From Entoloma clypeatum (taxonomy: Eukaryota > Basidiomycota > Agaricomycetes > Agaricales > Entolomataceae), in contig OY751488.1 in assembly GCA_963565915.1 (NCBI GenBank), positions 3,472,001 to 3,536,000 of the forward strand: 64,000 bases of DNA. The letters run 5' to 3'. Position numbers and translations under genes: made by a program. Of the stretch, positions 21,686 through 33,985 are shown in pieces (positions within the stretch are counted from its first letter, which is position 1; each line of letters begins with the position of its first letter). The notes under the pieces are model-generated. The model was not told where the DNA came from. It made no database searches and saw only the letters and a list, made by a program, of their open reading frames with translations.

Positions 21686-23354
21686 CATTATTTAACAAGC
21701 ATATTTGTGGCCCATCAAGTGGGAAATGTAGAAAACATGATTTTGTTCCCAACACTGTCATTGTTATGCACATGGGATTCTGAGACATATTTTGGACAAA
21801 GTCTTATCTCCAGTCTTCCACATGGCATGGATTCTCTTGGAACTTTTTGTATCAAGTAGATGTACATCTGATACACCCTATAACAACCATCTATAGATTT
21901 ATTGACCATACAATAATAATGCCAGATGATGAATACATAGACATTTTTGATGTGCAAGTTGTCTAATACTTTTTAACACCTATCTATACATCACACCATT
22001 TACTATTGATGTGTTGAGACCTACTCACACTAGAGAATAGCCATACACAGGTGCCCGGATTGCACCGCAGGCATAAAATGATGATCTGTGCCAAATATGA
22101 GGACATACATTTCAGGTTTTTTCATCATGTTCTACCTCTACATGGTATCCACATATCTTTATTCATATCCTCACATAATTGGGAATGAACCTCCAGATGG
22201 TTCTATGGTGGGGAGAGACTTTCTACAGTGTATTAGAACAGATATACTGGTAAGCTTCACTTTCAACTGTGTCTACAGCTTTGCTGACACTGCACACATG
22301 CCCTAGATAACCGTTGAGATGGTGACTCATTGACCAGCAAAAGAACATTGTCGCCACAGCCAGTTTTTTGCTGTGGTGTCTTTCGCCAGTGAATTATTCG
22401 CTGATCTGTCATTAGCATTGTTTTCTATTCTTTGGTTCAACCATAGGACCTCTATAACTTTAAATCTGTGGCTAATTTTCTTAAAATAAATACATACTTG
22501 ATGATACAACATGCTCCCCTACTCATCTGATATAGTAGCAAACATTGCTTGTTCCTGTGTAGATATAATGAGGAGATGTGCAATATCTTTTGACATTTGT
22601 TTACATGTATTTGACATGTTTGATGGGTGTGTGTTGTACATCATCCAACATTCGCCGGTTTTTTGCCATGGTGTCTTTCGCCAGTGAATTATTCGCTGAT
22701 CTGTCGTTAGCATTGTTCTTTGTATATGGAGTGTTGCCGACACTCAAGGCTCACTTCTGCCAATGGGTCATCAATTCGCCGATGGCCTGTCGCTGTGTGG
22801 CCAGTTTGTGGCTGGTCCTTCACTGGTTTTTTGCCATTGTATCTTTCGCCGGTCAATGATATGCCGATCTGTTGTTACCATTGTTCTTTTAATTTGCAGT
22901 GTTGCTGGCACTCAAAGCTTGGTTTCGCCAGTGGCCCATTCATTCGCCAATGGCCTGTCGCCGATTTGTGGCTGGTCTTTTGCCGGTTTTTTGCTGTGGT
23001 GTCTCTCACTGGTGAATTATTCACTGATCTGTCATTAGTATCGTTCTTTTCATTTGCAGTGTTGCAGGCACTCAAGGCTCGCTTTTGCCGATGGGTCATC
23101 AATTCGCCGATGGCCTGTCGCCGTGTCGCCGGTTTGTCGCCGGTCCTTCGCCGGTTTTTCACTGTGGTGTCTTTTGCCGGTGAATTATTTGCTGATCTGT
23201 TGTATGTTGTCGCCAGTGACATTTTTTCTTTGCTGGTGACATTATTATTTCGCCGTTCGCCGTGGTAAATTTGCTGGTGTTGTAGCGAATTCGCTGCTTC
23301 CATAATTTACCATACACTGTATGCCTTCGGTGGACTGTAAATTACAATACAGTG
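21686..23354 (-). repeat. Repeat family R, copy 2 (inverted)
   Basis: Reverse copy of 10871-12390 with more tandem units: equivalent points lie at 22698, 22866, 23023 and 23193, spacing 157-170 bp. With copy 3 on the opposite strand just to its left it forms a large inverted repeat. A 72-codon frame at 22088-22306 matches the one in copy 1. Confidence 0.7.
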
Positions 23355-23368
23355 TAGATTGACTACCT

Positions 23369-25610
23369 GTTTATACTGGCCATGGAGTGGCAGGTAGACA
23401 GCGGCTGTGGCGTCCAGACCACGGGCGGTGAGTGCGCGTCGAGAGAAGCGAGAGAGCGGCCACACGAGAGAGACGAGAGGGACCCAAATGATGATTCCAT
23501 ACTACATACTACATCCTTTTTATACTACTTCGTTGTGGCTGACCATAGACCCAATATAACCGAAACCTACTAAGAATGGAATCCAAGAAACTATATATAA
23601 CCCAGAGCCGGGGTGCCATCGAGAGGGGTGCGCTCGGACCGTGTGACAAGATCCGAGGTCAGCCAGAACTGCTCCCCACATCTCCTCCCAACAGACAAAT
23701 ATCGACCTTCCACAGTCGATTCTACCACTCCCTCATCATTTATTCCTCCACTCCTTCCAGATCTTCCTTGTCAACATATTCTGTGACTTGTATTTCCTTT
23801 CTCAACCGCGTGTGGTACGGAACAAGGTGGAAGGCGCTGAAGCTTCGTTTGTGGAGTGCGCCGTTGACATCCGTGAGAGTGTATGATCCGCCTGTGTGTC
23901 GTTTGACGATGAGCATTGGTCCGAAATATCTTGGCTGGCATTTCCTATTTTTTCCTTTCTCAATCTTCTTATTTAATACGAGGACAAACGCGCCGGGTTT
24001 AAAATCGTAGTTGGCAATATTATGTTTGTTTTTCTTTTCGAAGTCTGCAATAGATTTGAATCGTGCATTGATAACACGTGAACGGATCGTTTCGAGATCG
24101 TCGTCGCGTTGTTGTAGCTGCGCAGCACGGTTGGCGAGGAGTTCAGATTCGGATAAATGCCTGTCGAAGTCGGGAAATAAGAATGTCGCTTCTGTGATGT
24201 CGAAGGGGAGGAGAGGCTCGGTTCCGGTGACAGCTTCGTAAGGAGACATGCCGAGTCGTTGTCGTATGGTGATACGTTCAGCCCAGAAGATGAAGGGAAG
24301 ATGCTTATCCCATTTGTGTAGGTTACCGTCGCAAATCTTGACGAGGGCATCGCGTACATGCCTGTGTGCATTTTCGACAATGCCGTTGGCTTGGGAATTG
24401 TACCCGCTAATCCGGATATGATGTATGTTGTATCGCTTTGCAAGCCAATCGACGGCTGCGATCCACGGCGTCCCATTGTCGGTGACAATCTCCACGATTG
24501 GTCCCCATCGACACATGATATCTGCTATTAGCCACCCAGAAATTGCCTTACCGTTCTCCCTCTCCAGCGCGATGTACTCTGGCCAAGTTGTCAAGCTACA
24601 GCGACCTTGCGCGACAAATCGAAAGCCGTTTTTGGATTTGGGAAGTACCATGGTGTCCGCATATAACTTGCTGAAGAGGCCAGCTGGATAAAAAATGGTG
24701 GGCGGGATCACGGTATGTTGCACGGCACACGTTTGACATTGGTGACATGTTTTTAGATACCATTTAATGTCGTCGTCGAGAGAAGGCCACCAGAATCGTG
24801 TTGCGATGTTTTTGCACGTTGCGTATAGCCCTCGGTGTCCAAGGTTGTCGTGGGCGTCGCGTAGTAGTCGGTATCGGTCATGTTCATGTATGTACAGCTG
24901 GTGTTTGCCCTCTTCGTGAATCGTAATATATCGCTGTTGGTGATGTGTTGCAGTTGTGTCCCATCTTCCAGGAATCTTTGTATGTCCTCGAGGTCTTTGT
25001 CCCTACGTCGCATAACGTCAGTTGACGGAATTGTCAGGTCACGAACTGGTGTTGACGCTAAGACCAACGCGCTGTTGATGTTGTTGCCGAAATCGCGGAA
25101 GATCGTGTCCGCCACCCAAATTCCGCAGCTCAATATATCCTCCATCCATTCCTTGGCAGCATTCTCAGCTGGATCTCCGTCATCAATTGTTTTCTCGCGT
25201 CGAGACAAGGCGTCCGGTCCTTTGAAGTCGGTTGCTGGTACATGGACAAGTTTGAAATCGAAGAGTAGGATTACCGCAATCCAACGGTTGACGGTTGCAT
25301 TTGGATGGATATCTGGGTTGTTTAGCATATCTTTTATATACTTCGCGTCGACTTCTAATCGTAGTTTCGTTACGCCGACGATATAAAGTTTGTTGTCGAC
25401 GAGTGCTGCGGTGGGCTCCAGTTGTGGCGAGTGCTGTCGTGCGGCGTTCAGAGATGGTGGGTCAGATGAGCTGTGAAGGCAAAAAGAGTCGGAGCATCGT
25501 TGCCTCCGAGATGAGTGAGCTGAAGAAACAGGAAACTACGAACAAACTATTATCTACATGACCGATCACATGATGCAAGGTCCGCGGTCAGCCAGAACTG
25601 CTCCCCCACA
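23369..25610 (-). mobile_element. Truncated gypsy element D (non-chromodomain lineage)
   Basis: Only the end of RNase H and the integrase remain; gag, protease and RT are missing. The left edge may be a 3' LTR of about 310 bp (23369-23680, element strand TGTGGGGAGCAGTTCTGG...). A similar start at 25610 is recognisable for only about 40 bp. Ends are uncertain. Confidence 0.65.
23740..25440 (-). pseudogene. pol: RNase H end plus integrase of gypsy D
   Basis: The upstream part reads LEPTAALVDNKLYIVGV then LVHVPATDFKGPDALSRR (the linker typical of gypsy RNase H). A frameshift lies near 24.93-24.95 kb, after which ITIHEEGKHQLYIHEHDRY and LGHRGLYATCKNIATRFWWP continue. The integrase has H-x-C-x2-C, then D (YADTM), D (IVTDNGTPW) and E (NGIVENAHRH). 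The last 300 codons are open to the stop at 23740. The C-terminus lacks a chromodomain and ends in a Lys/Glu-rich tail. Confidence 0.8.
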
Positions 25611-26187
25611 CGGCCTCCATGTAACAGGATCCTTCATCCAACCACTGGAGCAATGGACAGAGGCAGCAAAGCCCTAGAAATTGATGGTTTGTGTGATAGA
25701 CACGCCACTCATCTGGCATAACATGTTTCCCATTGTGTACCGGCCTATGCCAATGATGAAAAATGTCATCTAGCAGAATTATGCAAATCATTGCGTACCA
25801 TTGGAACAGCTTGAGGGTTAGCGCTTTGGGATTGAGGGCCAGCATGCAATGAATAGACTGCTGGATGATGCTGAGCATGCGCTCTTTGAGAGTTGGCACT
25901 CTGGAAAGCAATAATCATAGCTGGTGTCTGGGCATGGCAAAGTATATATGGTATGTGGTTGCAATTATTCTGATGGTCAGTCAATTCTGATTTCTTGTCA
26001 GAAAATTCAAGCTTATATCTTGGAGCATGCCAAGCCTCCGGGAGTAGATTTAGGCTTGTTTGTTCACTCAAGTAATTCAGTAGCATAACATGACTCAAAC
26101 TCATCCCTGGATCGGTGACTCATTAACATTTCTGACTCATTTTGGCTTTAAAAGATTCTGGGCTTATAAAATTCTCTCTCTATCTCA
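25611..26187. other. No recognised gene; upstream region of the next gene
   Basis: Minus-strand frames around 25770-26100 (Gln/His/Asn-rich) are not recognised and may not be coding. A TATA-like TTATAAAATT lies at 26164-26173, about 20 bp before the ATG at 26188. Confidence 0.35.
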
Positions 26188-27609
26188 ATGTCTGACGAGA
26201 ACTCACCACCCAGCACTCACAAGCAAGTCAACGCTCTCAGACTTGCAAAAAGGAAAAGACTGTGAGTCCGTAATTATGTATGCAAATTATTTGACTGAAT
26301 GGTTGTTCCTCAGCTGCACAGGAGATCCCTTGATCAGCCATGGATGACACTTTGGTCAAACAGTGCATGCCATGTGCAACGTACAGGCATTGATCACAAA
26401 GTGTGTAGTATATTTGGAGGAGGAGGAGCCTGTTGCAGAAGAGTCACTCACTTACAAGTTGGTCCCAGTTTTTCCTTCCGATCACCCCTTTGCTGATATA
26501 TCTCTTGAACACAGGGCCAGGAGAGAACATCAGGTGTTCTTACAACTTATGAAGATTCCCCAGCTATGAGAACGCCTCCCAAATGGGGAGGAAGATATCA
26601 ATGAACTTGCCGACTTTGTTTGTTTTTTTTTGTCACTTCTAGTTTTTGAATTATTATCTCATTCTTCAAAGGTTCAGAAGGGTATATCAAGTGCAAGATC
26701 TGACAACACCAAGAGTCTTAAAGGCATGGTATTGGACTGGATATTGCCGAGGGATAGAACTATGTGGTCCAACGCACCACCTGGTACACCACCAATGCCA
26801 AAACCTACACCCCTCTTATGAAATGTCAAGACCAATCGGGGCTTCCAGCATCCTGTAACAGGAGCACTTCTTTGTCCTGCTGGTTTTGATTATAAAGATG
26901 CAGCATGAGTTCTTTGTGTAGTGTGTGGGCAGCTTACCAGTGGCAAGTTGGTGGTTTCTGGTGATCAATGGCCGCTGCTAGTCTATGAACAAGGAGTGTA
27001 CATCCCAGAGGAGCCTTGGGACAGCCTCTTTAAAAATGAATTACTTGTTAGTGTGAGTTGCATCCATTGGTTTCTGACTTATATATATTGCTTATTTTGG
27101 TATGAACAGGCATTCAAGCATATTTTTACCTCACCAAGTGCTGTGGAGAATGAAGTAAGAGCAACCAGATCCGGGAATGCTTGTATACATGGAATGACTC
27201 ATGTCACTACAGCTTCTCTAGCATACATAGTGACACAGGTGTGTTTATTAGCGACTTCATTCCTGTATTACACATCTGATCATGTGCCAGCTCCACTTTG
27301 CATTGTCTTCCTCCTCAGTCTTCTGTAGGACTGACACAGCAACCAATTCTGAGTGATTTTACAACACTGTTTCAGACTTCCTGGACAATCCAGACAAGAA
27401 AGTTAACATAGACCAATTGTTAGATTGGTGGAATTGGTAAGCACTCCTTGACTCCAGAAACTCCTTCCAAGCTAATGCTTTAATATTTGGATAGCCACGT
27501 ATTTCCAAGCCATGTCAGATGTGAGCGTGCCATCAACAAGACAAGTGCACTTGCCAAGCTGAAGGAAAAGAGGGCGGCGCTGAAGCAATGGAATTCGGGA
27601 ATGGCGTAA
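26188..27609 (+). pseudogene. DUF6698-like agaric gene, decayed
   Basis: Exon 1 (ATG 26188) encodes MSDENSPPSTHKQVNALRL and ends at a GTGAGT donor near 26261. Later exons carry blocks that I recognise from the DUF6698 family of agaricomycetes: TKSLKGMVLDWILPR near 26715, NVKTNRGFQHPVTGALLCPAG near 26825, SGKLVVSGDQWPLL near 26940, AFKHIFTSPSAVENEVRATRSGNA near 27110 and a C-terminal LAKLKEKRAALKQWN near 27555. TGA codons near 26566, 26819 and 26907 break the frame, the first two at expected Arg codons. Function of the family is unknown. Family name is from memory of the motifs. Confidence 0.6.
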
Positions 27610-28184
27610 TCTAGTACTTACATGTTATTTTTAATTTTGTCAGCATTATCACAATGGACATCTCCTGTCATTGAGCGAGTGACAAATAAGCAATTATATT
27701 TTAGCACTGTGCTGAGGCCTAATACAATCTGTATCAAATGTGCTACAACCAACAAGTCATTTCAAGTCTGCCATCCCGTGATCGACTCGTGACATTTGGG
27801 TGTGGAACGATCAAATGTTATCATTGGGGTATGCATTGCCAAAACACATCTTCCTTGCGAGATATTATAAATCCTTATGCTGTGGGACCCAGGATGTCCT
27901 CTTATAAGGTATGCCTTTCAGATGATCCAATACTTGTATATCTGATAAGTTCTGGCCAGCGCTTCAAAATCCTTCCAAACATCTGCCAGCCCTACCCCAT
28001 CATATCGCAGGTCATGTCGCTGGCATGATTTTGCCATCTCTACCACATCCTTCTAGCCATGGTGCTTGGCTTGGAATTCTTTTTCCAATCAAGCTGTTAG
28101 ATACCTGGCAATTGCGACAGGTCTGAGTGGCTGAATTTCACAAAGTCTAGCACCTTCTATAAGGTATGTTGTTCTGATACAGGT
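27610..28184. other. Unassigned; left member of a duplicated flank
   Basis: 27920-28180 resembles 35486-35750 on the other side of A2 (shared words include CATCTGCCAGCCCTACCCC and GGTCTGAGTGGCTGAAT) but has diverged well beyond the A2 insertion duplication. No supported gene. Confidence 0.4.
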
Positions 28185-28653
28185 TGTTACATTCCGATCA
28201 TTTCTGACCAATTCCGACACCTCCGACACCTCTGACATTTTGACTAATACTTATTATGCATTCCTACTGTTATGAATCTCGTTACTACGTACATTACTTA
28301 CATCTGACCATTTTACTTATGTTAAGCATCTCCGACAGCCACTTGTTATCCGACTCCGATGAAGCCACACGTCCTCTGACATAGTATTTAAACTTATGTA
28401 GAATTGTGTATTAGCTTCAGTTTGAATATCAACTTAGATTCGACATCATACCTCCCGTCCTCGTTCCGACTCTTAACTTGAGTCTGACCTCCGACCCTCT
28501 GATCCTCCGAAATAAGGACACTGACGTATTAGTGAGGGTGCAACACACAAGTTGAAGCCAAGTCCTTGCCCTTACATTGCACGTGCTCCGACTCCGATGA
28601 CCCTCCGACGCATCCGACGTAGCTCCGACGTTTTTGTCAATCAGTTCTTAACA
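28185..28653 (+). repeat. 5' LTR of gypsy A2
   Basis: TGTTACATTCC...TTCTTAACA. TATA-like TATTTAAA at 28385-28392. About 15 CCG and no CGG on the plus strand by eye. About 16 differences from the 3' LTR, most at CpG. Confidence 0.95.
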
Positions 28654-28667
28654 GTATATTCAAACTG
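28654..28667 (+). promoter_or_regulatory. Self-priming primer-binding site of gypsy A2
   Basis: ATATTCAAACTG (28656-28667), 2 nt after the LTR, is the exact complement of CAGTTTGAATAT (28418-28429), which lies about 33 nt after the TATA-like box. Two bases differ from A1 at both partners, keeping the pairing. Confidence 0.75.
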
Positions 28668-28699
28668 CCACTCGCTTATCCATATTTCAAATTCCAGTT

Positions 28700-30294
28700 A
28701 TGGCAGCCCGCACCCCTCAGAACTCCCGCGCAGCAGAAGCTTCAAACCTGCAGGACACCAGGGTGTCATTTCTACATATGTTCCAAGATCTTTCCGCAGA
28801 ACCCAAACGTGACCCCATATCTCCGACACCACATCCCTGAACACCTCAAACATTGGGACCTCTGATCCCTGAAGGATCCCGTCATTCCCACAAATCTCCG
28901 ACTTCTCCTTTCAATGACAACAATCCTTTCCATCACGAGCAAACTCCAAACCTCGCCGAAGCAATTATGCTTATGACGCAGGAGCTCCGACATAGAGAGA
29001 CTCCAAAGATTCTGAAAAAGAAGTTGAAGGAACCTGACTCTTTTGACGGCTTCGACTCTCGGAAACTCACCAGTTTCCTCGCACAATGCACCCTGTATTT
29101 CCGAAACAGCCCCGCTTTTGACGACGATGATAACAAACTCAGTTTCGCTCTATTGTATCTCTGAGGAACCATGCTCGAATGGTTTGAGCCCATCCTCTTG
29201 GGAGAGTCCGACGATGACACTGTCTGGTTGGACGATTGATTGGTCTGCCTTTGGACACATCCTCCGATCTGAACTCGGACCTATCAATCCGACTGGAGAA
29301 GCAGAGGATAGTCTGGATCCCTTCAGATGCACGACAATCAGAAGATCCTACTGTATATTACAACGTGGACTTCAAACATCTTTCCGCTCGCACACAGTGG
29401 GATGATGGCATGCTCTGATATCGGTACTATACCGGTTTAGCGGAACGTATCAAAGATGTTTTAGGGACCTACCCCAAACCTAAGACTCTGGCTGAGTTGA
29501 AGATAATGGCCCATAACATCGATGCTCGCTACTGGGAATGTCAACACAAGAAATCGCGCTCCTCCGACAAATCTACTCTGAAATTCGACAAATCTGATGT
29601 TACGGACTCTATGGTATGAGGACCACGTCATATCTTTGACTTATCGGCCCGACTCGGCGCCCTCTTACGAGCTTACTATGTCTAATGTCTACTTCCGCAA
29701 CCTTCAATTTCCAGTCTGACTCATTACATTACTTCGTCATCCCCTTTAGTATACTTTGCTCCCGCGCTGACTCGCTTTCCGCAGTCAGCTTACTCACTGT
29801 ACATAGCCTTCCGCAGTCGCCTTACTCATGCGCACTGCCTTCCGCAGTACTGACTCATCCGCTACCGCCTATAGTCAGTACCTATATAAACCTCTTGTAC
29901 TATGGTAGATTCCTTAGATTTAGCAATCACTTTGCTCTTCGCCTTTCCACTTTCCTGCATACTCTGCCCGAACCTTGGAACGGTTTGTTAAGCATAACAT
30001 CTGACAGGAAACAGACCCCCGCTTCATCATCCTCCAATAACAACCCGTCGTCTAAACCCAACTCGCAACAACAACAAAAATCATCATCCACCTCTCCAAA
30101 ATCCGCCCTCTCTGACAAACTTGGCAAAGATGGGAAATTGACTCCCCAAGAACGCCAACAATGATTTGACAATAATTTATGCATGTTTTGTGGCAATGTT
30201 GGGTCATCGGGCTTCCGACTGCTTGAAGAAAGCAGAGCCCCGCGCGACCCAAGCTGAGGACAAATCAGAGAAGACGACTGAATCAAAAAAATAG
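28700..30294 (+). pseudogene. gag: gag of gypsy A2, interrupted
   Basis: Starts MAARTPQNSRAAEASN. Capsid region EPDSFDGFDSRKL near 29030 matches A1. Broken by several TGA stops (for example 29162, where Y-L-R-G-T is expected), by a frameshift in the zinc knuckle (near 30200) and by a solo LTR at 29598-29999. It ends TCA AAA AAA TAG at 30283-30294, the same slippery site as A1. Confidence 0.85.
29598..29999 (+). repeat. Solo LTR of gypsy family B in A2 gag (402 bp)
   Basis: TGTTACGGACTC...TTAAGCATAACA, the same length as the LTR at 36427-36828. Flanked by tctga (29593-29597, 30000-30004). Removing it plus one duplication rejoins gag. Confidence 0.96.
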
Positions 30295-33200
30295 TAAGCA
30301 GTCCTCAGATTCCAGCACGTACTGGGGATTGTGTTGACTCCTTTTGTGCACCTTTGGAACCCTCCGACTCAATGTGTCCGCTCTCTCAAATCTGAACTCT
30401 CTATGTATTGATTTGATATCTCCGACCTTTTCTGATTCTCTTCCGATAAAGACTCTTATTGATTCTGGTTCTACACATTGCTTCGCAGATACCAGATTTA
30501 TTTCGTCTTTAAACTTATCTCCAACTCTGATTCCTTCACCTATGGTTTTGAAACTTTTTGACAGTTCTTCAAATACTTATATCATGCAATCTATCAATCT
30601 TCCTCTCCGATTCCCTTCCCGTGAACTTCTGACCATCGCATTTTACGTCACAACCCTCGATTCATCTTGTAATTTGGTTCTAGGACACAACTGGCTCACC
30701 CACTACAATCCATTGATTGACTGGGTATTGGGCAGTATCTTATTCCATTCTACATTATCTGACACTCCGAGTCCGACTCCAACATCAACTGCTGAGGCAG
30801 CTCCGCCACGTCTGCAGTGTCCGCCCTCTCCGATGGGCACCTCCGATCTGCTCACTCCGAACACCTCCAACCTGCCACAGATTACCATGGTCAATGCAGC
30901 TGCATATCTCCATGCTTGTAAAGCTCCTGGGGCATACATACGCTTTCTGTGTTCACCTCTCCGACATCTCCGCCAATTCTGTGTCTGTCTCCGACAACGC
31001 TCCTGACCTTTCTGGCATACCCGAGGAATACCACGATTTTGCTGATGTATTCAGTAAGAAAAAAGCCAACACCCTTGCACCCCACTGACCTTACGATTTC
31101 AAGATCAATTTGGAGGAAGGTACTTCCCCTCTGATTGGTCCGATGTACTCACTCTCGCAATCCGAACTTGGATCCCTCCGAGACTTCATCGACGAGCATC
31201 TCAATATCGGTTTCATCAAACCTTCTAGTTCACCTCACAGTGCTCCGATCCTCTTCGTCCGAAAGAAAGATGGATCACTCCAACTATGCGTCGACTACTG
31301 AGGCCTGAACAAAATCACAAAGAAGGACCAATACCCACTTCCACTCATCTCCGACCTCTTAGCCACTGCTGGAAAAGCACATGTTTATACCACCATAGAC
31401 CTCCGACACGCATACCACCTAGTCCGCATCGCTGAAGGTGATGAATGGAAAACTGCATTCCGCACTCGCTATGGATCATTTGAATGGTTAGTAATGCCAT
31501 TCGGATTGTCTAACGCACCTGCAGCCTTCCAATGTTTCATGAACGACATCTTCTCCAACCTTCTGGACAACTGTGTTACTGTTTACCTCGACGACATCCT
31601 GATCCACTCTGACAACCCTGAGGAACACAAAAAACATGTCCGAGAAGTCCTCTGACGACTCCGACAACATGGTCTTTAAGCCCGCGCCGACAAGTGCGAC
31701 TTCTCTGCCGAAACTGTAGAATATCTTGGATTTATCCTTTCTCCCGACGGACTCAAAATGTCGGAAGCGAAAGTCAAGATTATTCAGAATTGGCCTGAAC
31801 CGCGCAGAGTGAAGGACATCCAGTCCTTTTTAGGGTTTGCAAACTTTTACCAATGTTTCATTCCATTCTATTCCAACATCACTATTCCACTCACTCGTTT
31901 AGTTTAACCAGGAAACATGCCACTTGGCTGTTTTCCAACGACGCTCGAACCGCTTTTAATGACCTGAAAAAGGCATTTACCACCGCTCCGATCCTGAACA
32001 CACTGGATCCCTGACTCTCTGATAATTGTCGAAACCGACACATCCAACTATGCCCTAGTGCCTATTTTGTTGATCGTCACCTCCGACAATGAAGTCCACC
32101 CTGTCGCATTCCATTCCCGCACCTTTATGGCCCCCGAAGCAAACTATGACACCCATGATAAGGAACTTCTTGCCATCTATGAAGCATTTAAAATTTGGCG
32201 CCATTATCTCGAAGGCTCCAGTACTCCAATTGATGTCGTTACCGACCACAAAAATCTCGAGTATTTTGCCACCACCAAAGTTCTTTCATGCTGACAAGTC
32301 CAATGGTCGGAATACCTTTCTCAGTTCAACCTCGTCATCCGATTCCGCCCCGGCCGATTGGGAACTAAACCCGACTCTCTAACTAGAAGTTGGGATGTCT
32401 ACCCTAAAGGGGCAAATAGCGACTACGTTGACATCAATCCGACCAACCTCCGACCAGTCTTTTCGCAAGAACAGCTCTCCACTTCAGTTCGTGCGACTCA
32501 ACTCCTTGAGCCCATCCTCCGTGCAACCATTATCATGGACACAGAGAAGCTTCACCACGACATACTCACAGCACTCCCTTCCGACACTCTTTACGACACA
32601 AACCCCGCTGGTCTCTCGACCCCAATGGTTTCCTCTGACATGCCAATCAGATATATGTTCCTGACTCCGACGACCTCCGACTCCAAGTCCTACAGCACAA
32701 GCACAATCATATGCTTGCTGGACACCCAGGTCAGAACAAGACACTCAGTCTCATTCAGCGCGATTACACCTGGCCCGGAATACGAGATTTCATCAAACAC
32801 TATTGCAAGTCATGTACCACTTGCATGCGATTGAAGCCACAAAGACACAAGCCTTACGGCCTACTCAAACAGCTTCCGATCCCCAAACATCCTTGGAATT
32901 CTATCTCAATGGATTTCATTGAGACCCTTCTGACCTCCGACAACTTTGACTCCATCCTCATTATTGTTGACCGATTAATGAAGCAAAGTATCTTTATTCT
33001 GACAACCATTTACTGCACCTCTGAAGACCTTGCCGTACTCTTCGTATTACATGTCACCTCCAACCGCGGCCCCGAATTCATCTCCCGATTCTTCCGATCT
33101 CTCAGAAAGGCTCTAAACATGACCCTCCACTTCACCTCCAGTTACCACCCCAAAGGCGATGGCCAAACCAAACGCACTAACCAGACCCTCGAACAGTACT

Positions 33201-33958
33201 GGCAGATATTCTGCAACTACCAACAGGACAACTGGTCCACTCTCCTTCCGATTGCGGAGTTCGCGTACAACAACACACCTAGTGCTACCACTGGCATATC
33301 TCCCTTCTTTGCTAACAAGGGTTACCATCCAAACATTACTGTTCACCCGGAATGAGACCTTGCCTCTTCCCGAGCCCGATCCTTTGTGACCGACTTAGAC
33401 GAACTTCACCAAGAACTGAAATCCACCATCTCCGATGCTCAACAACGTTACCAAAAGTCCTCCAACAATAATCGGATCGCAGCTCTGACGTTCTCTGTCA
33501 GACAACAGGTTTTTGTCAAAGCACAGTTCTTCCGCACAACATGCCCATCCCAGAAACTCTCAGAAAAGTACTTGGGACCATATGAGATCCTTGCACAACC
33601 CGGCACACACTCCTTTACCCTCCGACTTCCCGACACATTCCGCGGAGTTCACCCCGTCTACCACGTCTCCATGCTTGAACCTGCAACTCCGAACACCATT
33701 CCGAATTGGACCCAACCTCCGCCTCCTCTGATTGACATTGACGGAGAACTTGAGTACGAGATTGCTGAAATCGTCGACTCAAAGATTGACTGACGACGTA
33801 GCTGCAAGCTACTATATTTCGTCCGTTGGTTAGGATATGAAAACACTGATGAAGAATTCTCTTGGCTACCAGCCAATGAACTGGAAAACGCCCCCGAGCT
33901 TGTTTCTGACTTTCATTCTGCTTATCCCGACAAACCGGGTCCGCTCACATCGTTCTGA
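30292..33958 (+). pseudogene. pol: pol of gypsy A2
   Basis: In order: protease ([10 protein letters not shown] near 30460), RT ([21 protein letters not shown] near 31212; [10 protein letters not shown] near 31590, catalytic pair intact), RNase H (TDHKNLEYF near 32242), integrase (SISMDFIETL near 32905; GQTKRTNQ near 33165, where A1 has GQTERTNQ) and chromodomain (YEIAEIVDSKI ... YFVRWLGYEN) ending at 33958. Stops occur at 31299, 31653, 32292, 33353 and 33791, among others, mostly CGA to TGA when compared with A1. The third catalytic acid of the integrase is Lys. Confidence 0.88.
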
Positions 33959-33985
33959 AACAAGAAAAACAAGTACTATTGCTAT

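Noticed and set aside
25588..26104. A minus-strand gene before the DUF6698-like gene
   Set aside because: Gln/His-rich frames overlap each other, have no splice logic and match nothing I recognise.
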